From positions 1 to 9,621 of the forward strand of contig JAITPL010000017.1 of NCBI GenBank assembly GCA_031289445.1: DNA of 9,621 bases. The letters run 5' to 3'. Positions 1-6,228 of this stretch are shown here, piece by piece (position 1 is the first letter of the stretch; each line of letters begins with the position of its first letter). The position numbers and the translations under genes are program-made. The stretch comes from Tannerella sp. GTDB taxonomy: Bacteria; Bacteroidota; Bacteroidia; Bacteroidales; Tannerellaceae. The notes under the pieces are model-generated. The model was not told the DNA's origin. It ran no database searches and saw only the letters and a list, made by a program, of their open reading frames with translations.

Positions 1-909
1 ACAGAATTGATGACCGGTTACGGAGAAATCACCGCGCTCGTCATTGATGGCTGGGATGCCCCCTGGTCGCGTATTTCTTATGACGATGTTCCTTTTGAAG
101 ACATTTATTTATTGGTAAAGTCTTTGCAGCCAAACTGTTTGGTAATGGACCTCAATGCAGCCAAATATCCGGCAGAAGCTTTATTCTATACGGATATCAA
201 ATCGTATGAGCAAGGCGCCGGCCAGCATATTTCAAAAGAAAGCAATAAACTTCCTGCGCTGTCATGCTTACCTGTTCAGGACAACTGGTTTTGGAAAGAA
301 AATTTTCCGACAAAACCTGTAAAATCGCCGAAAGAGATGGTCGAAAAAAATATTATTCCGTTTAACAACGCCTATTGCAATTTCATCCTGAATGTGGCGC
401 CAAACAGAGCAGGTTTAATTGATGACAACGCTTTGGACGCCTTGATAGAAATCGGTAAATTGTGGAAAAATGAAGGCGCTGTTGCAAAGATTCCTCCCCA
501 CGAACGGCCAATAATCTCCTCCAACATCGCAAAACAAAAACCTTCCGGTTCCAGCTGGAGTTATGATATGAATATCATGGATTTTGCCAATGATGATAAA
601 TTCGGCTCATCGTGGATTTCACATCCTTCGGTGAAAAATCCCTGGCTCGAAATCACACTGGGTGAAAATGAACAGCCATTTAACATGGTCGTTATCACGG
701 AAAATGAAGGTCATAACAGAATCACAAAATACCGGATAGAATGTTTTTCAAATAATGAATGGAAACCGGTTTTGACAGGCTCGAATCCGGATCGGATTAA
801 AATCCACAGATTCAGCAAAATATGGGGAAATAAAATAAAAATCATCATAGACGAATTTTCCGATACGCCTTGTATCGCCGAATTTGGAGTTTATAACGAA
901 CGAAATTAA
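1..909 (+). CDS. Alpha-L-fucosidase, GH29 (5'-truncated by window edge)
   Basis: The reading frame is open from base 1, so the true start lies upstream; the apparent TTG start at 7 is an artefact. GH29 enzymes release alpha-linked L-fucose by a retaining mechanism. Visible family signatures, numbered from the first codon in the window, are a strand ending LVIDGWD with the probable nucleophile Asp16 (bases 46-48), the stretch SLQPNCLVMD, then FYTDIKSYEQ, NWFWKENFP, and FNNAYCNFILNVAPNRAGLIDD, which is split here only by description and is the typical end of the GH29 barrel. From about residue 165 to the end is a beta-rich C-terminal domain resembling the F5/8 type C (discoidin-like) domain of many GH29 enzymes. 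The signal peptide and first half of the barrel are outside the window. The next fucosidase starts eight bases after the stop, so they are probably co-transcribed. Base composition is visibly more AT-rich than in that neighbour. The family is certain from motifs; the linkage specificity is not readable. Confidence 0.93.
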   Translation, partial: TELMTGYGEITALVIDGWDAPWSRISYDDVPFEDIYLLVKSLQPNCLVMDLNAAKYPAEALFYTDIKSYEQGAGQHISKESNKLPALSCLPVQDNWFWKENFPTKPVKSPKEMVEKNIIPFNNAYCNFILNVAPNRAGLIDDNALDALIEIGKLWKNEGAVAKIPPHERPIISSNIAKQKPSGSSWSYDMNIMDFANDDKFGSSWISHPSVKNPWLEITLGENEQPFNMVVITENEGHNRITKYRIECFSNNEWKPVLTGSNPDRIKIHRFSKIWGNKIKIIIDEFSDTPCIAEFGVYNERN

Positions 910-917
910 GAAAAATC

Positions 918-2615
918 ATGAACAGAACGGTTTTAATTTATCTGCTTTTAATCTGCTTTACAGCGTCCGCTTACGGACAGCAAAACGATGTGGAACTGCC
1001 TGAAGCTCCTAAACAATACAGGCGTCCTTCGGGGATTGATCCGGGCGATCAATACGATCCGGCCACATTCCGCTATCCTTATTCACTGTCAGGGATGAAA
1101 GAAAAATTCTCGGACAAGTTGCTGCAAGATGCCGCAAAAGAGTACAAACGAGTCGGCGAAGTGATTGACAGGGGACAGTGGAAGCCCAATTGGGAATCGC
1201 TCGCGCAACATCAGACGCCCGAATGGTTTTCCGACATCAAGTTCGGCATGTTTATCGACTGGGGCTTATGGTCCGTGGCCGGATACGCAATGCTGATGGG
1301 CGAAAAGGAAATATATCCCGACTGGTATGAATATCAGATGGTGGCCGACAACGACGGTCCGCGCCTCTACGACAAACACGGACAGATATTCACCCTCCGG
1401 CCTTATCACGAGAAAAACTGGGGCAAAGATTTCGCAAGGGGAGATTTTATTCACCTCTTCACCGCCGAGGACTATAAGCCCGAAAAGTTAGTCGATTTGG
1501 CGGTCGAAGCCGGAATGAAGTACATTATTCCATTCTGCAAGCACTTTTCGGGCTGGTGTATATGGCCCTCGTCCTACACGCACATGGATGTGGGCGAAAG
1601 GCTTGGACAGGACCTGATTCGACCGCTGGTTGACCGCTGTAACGAGAAGGGCTTAAAATTCGGATTCTACTACGGAACGCAGGAGTGGGAATATCCTATC
1701 ATTGCCGACAACGGCGAAATGGTGGTCAGGCAATGGTTCAGGAAGAACTACAAGAATCCGGCAGCTCCCTACACGCCCGACCTGGAAAATCTTATACCCG
1801 GAAAAATAGCCGTCAGGGATTTTCTGAAAGATTATCTTATTCCGCAGGCCGTTGAGTTTATTGACAGATACGATCCCGATATAGTCTGGTACGATGGCGA
1901 CTGGCAAGATCCGATTGAAGACTTGGGCAGTTACGAAATATCGGCTTACTTCTACAATCAGGCACAGGGGCGCAAGGATGTAGCGGTTAACGACCGTTAC
2001 GGTTTGCGGCCGGACAAACGGATAGCGCGGGCGCGTCTGGGAGATGTTTTCACGAGCGAACATCACAGTCTGCCACCAAATAAAATGAACGGCGATCATG
2101 CCTGGGAAGAAAACCGCGGTATAAGTCATTCTTTCGGATTCAACTGGCAGGATACCGACGACAATATAATGTCATCCAAAGGATTTGTAGATATGTTTGT
2201 TGACATTGTTGCCAACGGCGGCAACCTGCTGCTGGTTGTCAACCTCGACGGACAGGGCGCTTTACCGGAAATGCAGGAAAAACGTTTGAAAGACATCGGC
2301 AAATGGCTCAAAGTAAACGGCGAAGGCATCTATTATACACGTCCCTATGCCGTGCCTTCAGAAGGAAACATCCGTTATACCCGCAGTAAGGACGGGAAAA
2401 CGGTCTTTGCAATTTCTCTCGAATGGCCGGGTAAGCAGCTGCAACTGAAATCGGTAGAGCCTGTGAAAGGCTCAAAAATTTACATGTTAGGATACAAGGA
2501 TCCTCTGAAATGGAGTTACAAGGACGGAACAACAACGATTGCGTTGCCGTCGAAACTGCAAACAGAAACAAACAGGCCATGCAATTATGCCTATACTTTT
2601 AAAATCCGGAAATGA
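918..2615 (+). CDS. Secreted GH29-family alpha-L-fucosidase with altered fucose-binding residues
   Basis: This is a complete 565-residue GH29-type glycosidase. It starts at an ATG eight bases after the preceding fucosidase stop. Residues 1-20 form a signal peptide (hydrophobic LIYLLLICF, then ASAYG-QQ), and no lipobox is seen, so it is likely periplasmic or secreted. The barrel begins near WESLAQHQTPEWFSDIKFG (92-110). Asp326 in VWYDGDW matches the catalytic nucleophile of the family (human FUCA1 has WSDGEW). VNDR (357-360) keeps the conserved Arg, and WEENRGISHSFGFNW (396-410) is the usual late-barrel motif, where Glu397 or Glu398 could be the acid/base. Oddities are FIDWG (112-116) where the family has FIHWG, PDWY (134-137) where it has SEWF/Y, and KHFSGW (208-213) where it has KHHDGF. 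Three typical sugar contacts are therefore changed. Residues from about 470 form a small C-terminal beta domain. It is likely a glycosidase, but strict fucose specificity is an inference. Confidence 0.9.
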   Translation: MNRTVLIYLLLICFTASAYGQQNDVELPEAPKQYRRPSGIDPGDQYDPATFRYPYSLSGMKEKFSDKLLQDAAKEYKRVGEVIDRGQWKPNWESLAQHQTPEWFSDIKFGMFIDWGLWSVAGYAMLMGEKEIYPDWYEYQMVADNDGPRLYDKHGQIFTLRPYHEKNWGKDFARGDFIHLFTAEDYKPEKLVDLAVEAGMKYIIPFCKHFSGWCIWPSSYTHMDVGERLGQDLIRPLVDRCNEKGLKFGFYYGTQEWEYPIIADNGEMVVRQWFRKNYKNPAAPYTPDLENLIPGKIAVRDFLKDYLIPQAVEFIDRYDPDIVWYDGDWQDPIEDLGSYEISAYFYNQAQGRKDVAVNDRYGLRPDKRIARARLGDVFTSEHHSLPPNKMNGDHAWEENRGISHSFGFNWQDTDDNIMSSKGFVDMFVDIVANGGNLLLVVNLDGQGALPEMQEKRLKDIGKWLKVNGEGIYYTRPYAVPSEGNIRYTRSKDGKTVFAISLEWPGKQLQLKSVEPVKGSKIYMLGYKDPLKWSYKDGTTTIALPSKLQTETNRPCNYAYTFKIRK

Positions 2616-3252
2616 CGAAAATCTTATTCCGTCCGCACACAAAAACACTTATCCTGTTTCCTCGATAATGGAAGAAGCCATTGCTTCGAGTCGGATGGAA
2701 GGTGCTGCCACCACACGAAAAGTAGCTGAATATATGCTTCGCAAAAACGAAAAACCCAAAAATAAAGATCAGCAAATGATATTAAACAATTACCTTACAA
2801 TTAATCATATAAAATAGCACGCAAAAGAAGATTTTTCTATCCGGCAATTGACAGAAATTCACCGTTCAATGAATGCAGATACTTTGGATGATGAAACGGA
2901 TGCCGGGAAAATTCGCGCACACAACAATATTTATGTAATGGATGGCATTACCGGCGATATTGCCCGTAATCCACCGCATTACGAAGAACTGGAAAAACTG
3001 CTTTCCGACTTGGAACGATTTTTCAATCAACCGGAAAAAACATTTATTCACCCTGTTATCAAAGGAATAATTATCCACTTTATGCTATCGTACATTCACC
3101 ATTTTGTTGATGGTAACGGACGCGCTTTTCTATTGGTATATGCTTGGTCAGGGTTATTGGCTGATAGAATTCATGTCGATTTAGCGCATCATTTACCAAA
3201 CGGAAAAAATGTATGGGAAGGCGTTTCTTTATACCGAATATGATGATAATGG
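2616..3252 (+). pseudogene. Decayed Fic-domain (AMPylase-type) gene, truncated at both ends
   Basis: Fic proteins transfer AMP or related groups to target proteins. This remnant reads in frame 1 from about 2641. SSRMEG (2686-2703) fits the class II inhibitory motif (S/T)xxxE(G/N), followed by GAATTRKVAEYMLRKN. A TAG at 2815-2817 interrupts it, and the frame then continues through HRSMNADTLDD and VMDGITGDIA to the Fic core HHFVDGNGR (3097-3123), where the canonical core is HPFxDGNGR. Just after the core the frame shifts: from 3131 frame 2 gives YWYMLGQGYWLIEFMSI, a TAG at 3182-3184, then RIIYQTEKMYGKAFLYTEYD up to about 3250. Compared with the usual GNGRTARALFYWYM, about 11 bases are missing, including the second motif Arg. 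The N-terminal third and the C-terminus are absent. The 5' break lies within about 25 bases of the fucosidase stop and the 3' break coincides with the palindromic element. It is certainly Fic-derived and almost certainly non-functional. Confidence 0.9.
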
Positions 3253-3322
3253 CTCACCGGTAAAATCCTGTGTTTGATAATCAAAAAACCATAAATTTAT
3301 ATAAAATGTCATCTGCCAACGG
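3250..3322 (+). repeat. Left inverted arm of the palindromic element
   Basis: This 73-bp arm begins TGGCTCACCGGTAAAA and ends TGTCATCTGCCAACGG. It matches the reverse complement of 3513-3585 except at positions 3255, 3266, 3289, 3293 and 3294. The inner 28 bases (3295-3322) are perfectly complementary to 3513-3540. An A6 run at 3283-3288 becomes a T run on the - strand. Confidence 0.95.
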
Positions 3323-3554
3323 ACGGTTGGAACATACCAATGGGCCGTTGGAACATACCAATCGTCCGTTGGAACATACCAATCGTCCGTTGGAACATAC
3401 CAATGAGCCGTTGGAACATACCAATGAGCCGTTGGAACATACCAACGGACGATTGGAACATACCAACGGACGATTGGAACATACCAACGGACGATTGGAA
3501 CATGCCAATGAACCGTTGGCAGATGACATTTTATATAAATACATGTTTTTTTGA
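3306..3554 (+). other. Doubtful heptad-repeat ORF inside the palindromic element
   Basis: An 82-codon frame from ATG 3306 reads MSSANGR, then repeated LEHTNxx heptads, and stops in the right arm at 3552-3554. Because the arms are inverted copies, the - strand carries a mirror ORF (ATG at 3529, ending at 3281) that also starts MSSANG and then repeats LVCSNxx. In all, five of the six frames are open across the array. This is expected when the repeat length is a multiple of three and contains no stop triplet, so openness is weak evidence of coding. There is no signal peptide, known domain or evident promoter. I list it because similar heptad ORFs could be annotated as hypothetical proteins; I think it is not a real gene. 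Confidence 0.15.
3327..3515 (+). repeat. Nine tandem 21-bp units, TTGGAACATACCAA plus 7-bp spacer
   Basis: Units start at 3327, 3348, 3369, 3390, 3411, 3432, 3453, 3474 and 3495, exactly 21 bp apart. The 14-bp core TTGGAACATACCAA is invariant except for one A-to-G change in the last unit (AACATG). TTGG and CCAA are themselves inverted, giving a small dyad in each unit. The seven-base spacers are, in order, TGGGCCG, TCGTCCG twice, TGAGCCG twice, CGGACGA three times, and TGAACCG. CGGACGA is the reverse complement of TCGTCCG, so the spacers switch orientation in mid-array. A 21-bp period equals two turns of B-DNA, so all cores face one side of the helix. Confidence 0.95.
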
Positions 3555-3585
3555 TTATCAAACACAGGGTTTTACCGGTAAGCCA
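3513..3585 (-). repeat. Right inverted arm of the palindromic element
   Basis: This arm is the reverse-complement partner of 3250-3322 (68 of 73 positions). It contains a T7 run at 3546-3552 directly after the perfect 28-bp inner stem segment and a short spacer. On a + strand transcript this would resemble an intrinsic terminator, and the same holds for the - strand through the left arm. Confidence 0.95.
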
Positions 3586-3615
3586 CGCAATGCCGTCGCA
3601 GCATCTCCTGACATG

Positions 3616-3651
3616 AAATAAAAAAGGGGAAAAGGACGCATCCTTTTCCCC
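3616..3651 (-). terminator. Intrinsic terminator of the SusC/SusD/DUF3823 operon
   Basis: A perfect 11-bp stem, GGGGAAAAGGA (3626-3636) with TCCTTTTCCCC (3641-3651), encloses a four-base loop. On the - strand the stem is followed by TTTTTTATTT (complement of 3616-3625), the classic rho-independent layout. It lies 30 bases after the last gene of the operon. There is no T tract on the + strand side, so it should act mainly on - strand transcription. Confidence 0.93.
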
Positions 3652-3681
3652 TGTCTGAAAACTTAATTGCAATATTTGCAA

Positions 3682-4353
3682 CTATCGCAGTTTCTTTACC
3701 GGCGTCCATATTGCCTCGCCGACGCCCTGCGTTTTCACGCCTATACGTCCGTAGAGGAACTGCGCGGCGGCCACTTGAGCGTTGCCCGACAAATCGACCG
3801 ACAGTGTATTGGAGCCGACTTTTATGTTGGTAACATCCTGACGGACGATGTTGTTGACTTCGTCGGCAAACTGTGTCTTGCTCAATATCAGATAAACCTT
3901 CTCGATTTGGGCTGTCGAGACTATCTGATTTATATTGAACGAGACCGACAGGTTCGTGCCGGACAGCGAAACATTTTCATCCGAAATGGTGAAGTAGGGC
4001 GTTACATTCAAGTCGAGCGAATGGCTTCCCTTGACGGTGAATGTCGTGGTATCGCGAACGTTGACCCAGGGGCCGTTGTTGTCGCGCGTTACCAGCTTGT
4101 ATTCGCCGTTAAAAAGCTTTGCCGAGAATGATCCGTCCTGCGTAACAAATACTTCGATCTGGTTGTGCAGTTGCCAGCCATCCTGATAGAGATAGATTCG
4201 CACTGCTTCACCTGTACCGCGTACCTGTACGGGATTTCCGTTATATACGATTCGACCGGTCAGTGTTGATTCCGGCGCGTCGTAGTTGTCTTTTCCGCAG
4301 CTTGCCAGCAGAGTGAGCAATAACAGTGGAATGTATTTAATAATATTTTTCAT
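3682..4353 (-). CDS. DUF3823-type surface lipoprotein of a PUL
   Basis: This 223-residue lipoprotein is the last gene of the SusC/SusD operon. I chose the ATG at 4353, 18 bases after the SusD stop; the frame also extends to a TTG two codons upstream. The signal peptide MKNIIKYIPLLLLTLLASC carries a lipobox LASC with Cys19, followed by GKDNYDAPE, so it should be lipid-anchored, probably at the outer membrane surface. Residues about 29-115 (TLTGRIVYNGNPV … GEYKLVTRDNNGPWV) look like a carboxypeptidase-regulatory-like beta sandwich. Residues about 118-220 form a second beta-rich domain beginning VTPYFTISDENVSLSG. This two-part layout and position match DUF3823 proteins, which commonly follow SusD. 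The molecular role is not established; surface glycan binding or assistance to SusD is the usual inference. The stop is TAG, and the operon terminator follows 30 bases later. Confidence 0.85.
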   Translation of the reverse strand: MKNIIKYIPLLLLTLLASCGKDNYDAPESTLTGRIVYNGNPVQVRGTGEAVRIYLYQDGWQLHNQIEVFVTQDGSFSAKLFNGEYKLVTRDNNGPWVNVRDTTTFTVKGSHSLDLNVTPYFTISDENVSLSGTNLSVSFNINQIVSTAQIEKVYLILSKTQFADEVNNIVRQDVTNIKVGSNTLSVDLSGNAQVAAAQFLYGRIGVKTQGVGEAIWTPVKKLR

Positions 4354-4371
4354 ATTCAAACCGATTAATAA

Positions 4372-6222
4372 TTATTGATATGGATTCTTTACTATCTTGG
4401 GATTATTGTTAATCCACCCGAGATCAATGAAGTTGTAATAGTTCCGAGGCTGGAAGTAGCGTGCATTGGGCGACATGAAGAGGAAGTCCTCGATGAACAC
4501 CCACTTGCCGTCGTTGGGATCGCCGGGAGCTACGACACGGTAGGGCCACAGGCGGCGATGGCGGGCAAATTCGTCGCTGTTGCTGCCGTTCCACACCTGA
4601 TCTGCCAGACGCCAGCGTTTCATATCCCAGTATCTGTGGTCTTCGAAGGCAAACTCTACGCGGTATTCGTGCACGATGTTTTCGAAGCTGACGCTTGTTA
4701 GCGGCTTCACTCCGGCGCGACTGCGTATCTGGTTGATGTATTCGACGGCCTGGGTGTTGTTGCCGAGTTCAAAGGAAGCTTCGACGGCAATCATGTAAGC
4801 CTCGGCTATGCGGAAGCGGACCGACCAGACGTCGGAGCCATGCCCGCGGGTGCCGTTGCCTACGGTTTCGTCGAGAAACTTTCGGACATAGAAGCCGGTC
4901 TTGTTGACAAACTGTTCGTTGGACTGCTTGGGACCGTTTTCGGCGGTGATAAGGTTGCCTGCGTCGTCGTGCGAATCAAGTTCGGCGGTGGATTTGGTAG
5001 TCCACGAGCCGCCGTCTTTAATCAGCTGCCCTGCCTGTAGAACTACTTCGCGACCCTTAAACACTGCGCCCGGGTAGATGATTGTTCCCCACAGACGCGG
5101 ATCGCGCGATTCAAATGGCTCCGAGGCCGACGAATAGAACTTGTAACCGTCGCCTTCCCTGGTTACAATCTTTTCTTTCACGCCGGGAGTAGCGGCGTCG
5201 ATAAGTTCGTACTGTTCGACAAGGTTGAGGATGCCGCCCAGCCAGCTGTTATCCAAGTCTTCGGAATGTGAACGCGGAGCGTTGGCCGTAGTGCGACCGT
5301 GCAGGGCGTCCGGACTTTTATAGTCGCGCACCCAGATAACTTCCGTATTGGCGGCCTTGACGCTGGTCAGGTTGAAGAAGTTTTTAGCCAGCGAGGTGTA
5401 GTCGTTGGCCGAGCTGCGCTGCAAGGTGTATGGACTGTTAGCGATGACGGCCTGTGCGGCTTGCAAAGCTGTCTGGTAATAACCTGAGGCGCGGTCGGCA
5501 GGAATACCCACTTCGCCGCCGGGCAATGTAACCGGAGCTACCATCTTGTTGTTGTAGTTGGCAATGGAAGCGGCATAGATTGCGGCGCGAGCTTCAAGCA
5601 TCTTGGCTGTCCAGCGGTTGGCGCGGGCATTGTTTGCCTGCTTCTCGGCCGGCAGCATGTTGGATACGGCCTGACACTCGCTGATGATATAATCATAGAG
5701 AGCCGCTTCGGTAGAGCGCGGAATTTGCAGGGTGGTGATATCCATACCCGGAGTGTAGTCGAATATCTCGTCTTGGACTATCGGCATTCCGCCAAGTCCG
5801 CGGCAAGTATTGAAATAAGTCCAGGCGCGTAGGAAACGCACTTCGCCTTCAAGTCGGGAGCGGTCGCCTTCGGACAGCACTTTAGTCTCGCGTACTCCTT
5901 TTAGAAACTGGTTAAAGTTGCGAATCAGAGTGTAGTCGTAGGTGCGCCAGATGTTATCTTCGAAGGTAGAGCGTTGATCCGGCCCGCCGTCCGACTTGGC
6001 GGCGTCGTCGATAACGGCTGAGGCTCCCCAGTCGGCGACGTTTTCGCCCCAGGTTACCCGTCCGTAGAAATTGGCGAGCGCCGACTGAATAAGCACGGCA
6101 TCGCCGAAGATCTGGTCGTCGGAGAGTATGTTCTCCGGTTGCGTATCTAAAAAATCGCTGCAGGAACTGAACGCCACTGTTAGAGCGGCCGCAATTGCAG
6201 TTATAAAATGTTTTGTTCTCAT
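4372..6222 (-). CDS. SusD/RagB-family nutrient-binding outer-membrane lipoprotein
   Basis: This complete 616-residue protein is the surface lid and binding partner of the SusC-like transporter. Its ATG is six bases after the SusC-like stop, so the two are translationally close and co-transcribed. The signal peptide ends in a lipobox FSSC with Cys21, followed by SDFLDTQPE, the usual start of mature SusD homologues. The N-terminal SusD-like region shows RFLRAWTYFNTCRGLGGMPI (129-148) and ANRWTAKMLEARAAIYAAS, the TPR-like helices typical of the family. The C-terminal domain has FRIAEAYMIAVEAS, INQIRSRAGV, and VEFAFEDHRYWDMKRWR, all standard SusD signatures. Its length is slightly above that of founder SusD. 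The glycan bound cannot be read from the sequence. No frameshift or missing segment was seen. Confidence 0.97.
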   Translation of the reverse strand: MRTKHFITAIAAALTVAFSSCSDFLDTQPENILSDDQIFGDAVLIQSALANFYGRVTWGENVADWGASAVIDDAAKSDGGPDQRSTFEDNIWRTYDYTLIRNFNQFLKGVRETKVLSEGDRSRLEGEVRFLRAWTYFNTCRGLGGMPIVQDEIFDYTPGMDITTLQIPRSTEAALYDYIISECQAVSNMLPAEKQANNARANRWTAKMLEARAAIYAASIANYNNKMVAPVTLPGGEVGIPADRASGYYQTALQAAQAVIANSPYTLQRSSANDYTSLAKNFFNLTSVKAANTEVIWVRDYKSPDALHGRTTANAPRSHSEDLDNSWLGGILNLVEQYELIDAATPGVKEKIVTREGDGYKFYSSASEPFESRDPRLWGTIIYPGAVFKGREVVLQAGQLIKDGGSWTTKSTAELDSHDDAGNLITAENGPKQSNEQFVNKTGFYVRKFLDETVGNGTRGHGSDVWSVRFRIAEAYMIAVEASFELGNNTQAVEYINQIRSRAGVKPLTSVSFENIVHEYRVEFAFEDHRYWDMKRWRLADQVWNGSNSDEFARHRRLWPYRVVAPGDPNDGKWVFIEDFLFMSPNARYFQPRNYYNFIDLGWINNNPKIVKNPYQ

Positions 6223-6228
6223 AAGTCA

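Larger units (their letters stand above)
3250..3585. repeat. 336-bp imperfect palindromic element with internal 21-bp tandem repeats
   Basis: Two 73-bp inverted arms (3250-3322 and 3513-3585) differ at only 5 positions and enclose nine direct 21-bp units. The symmetry centre, 3417.5, falls exactly in the middle of the fifth unit, so the whole block is one quasi-palindrome. Within the array, the left 15-mer CCAATCGTCCGTTGG is the exact reverse complement of the right 15-mer CCAACGGACGATTGG, while the six-base unit cores do not pair. Folded, it would be a long stem with regularly spaced internal loops. It sits between convergent operons, on the 3' edge of a decayed Fic gene. No transposase or recombinase is in the window and no target duplication is visible (left flank TGATAA, right flank CGCAAT). 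Candidate identities are a MITE-like element, a bidirectional transcription barrier, a cruciform-forming site or a protein-binding array. The structure is directly visible; the function is unknown. Confidence 0.93.

Noticed and set aside
1653..2129. 158-codon - strand ORF opposite the second fucosidase
   Set aside because: The + strand frame carries clear GH29 motifs throughout, and the antisense product shows no family features.
2539..2817. 92-codon ORF overlapping the end of the fucosidase gene as an independent small gene
   Set aside because: From about 2641 it is the N-terminal part of the Fic remnant; the earlier part is only an open frame within the fucosidase gene.
2815..3184. Recoding or programmed frameshift in the Fic gene
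   Set aside because: Two TAG stops, a deletion that removes the second motif Arg, and loss of both ends together indicate decay. No slippery sequence or downstream structure is seen, and TAG terminates the DUF3823 gene normally here.
3327..3515. CRISPR array
   Set aside because: The repeated core is only 14 bp and the spacers only 7 bp, several spacers are identical, and no cas gene is nearby. Real arrays have repeats and spacers of roughly 25-40 bp.
3244..3591. Target-site duplication flanking the palindromic element
   Set aside because: The six bases outside the left arm (TGATAA) and the right arm (CGCAAT) do not match, so no transposition duplication can be claimed.
3229..3681. 150-codon - strand ORF with WYVPT repeats, and the + strand WNIP-repeat frame at 3340-3621
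   Set aside because: They are further open frames through the same 21-bp array. They run out of the element into unrelated flanking DNA and the terminator, with no start context or domain.
4354..4359. TTG start two codons upstream of the DUF3823 ATG
   Set aside because: The ATG at 4353 gives a normal lipoprotein signal starting MKNIIKY, so there is no reason to prefer the TTG.
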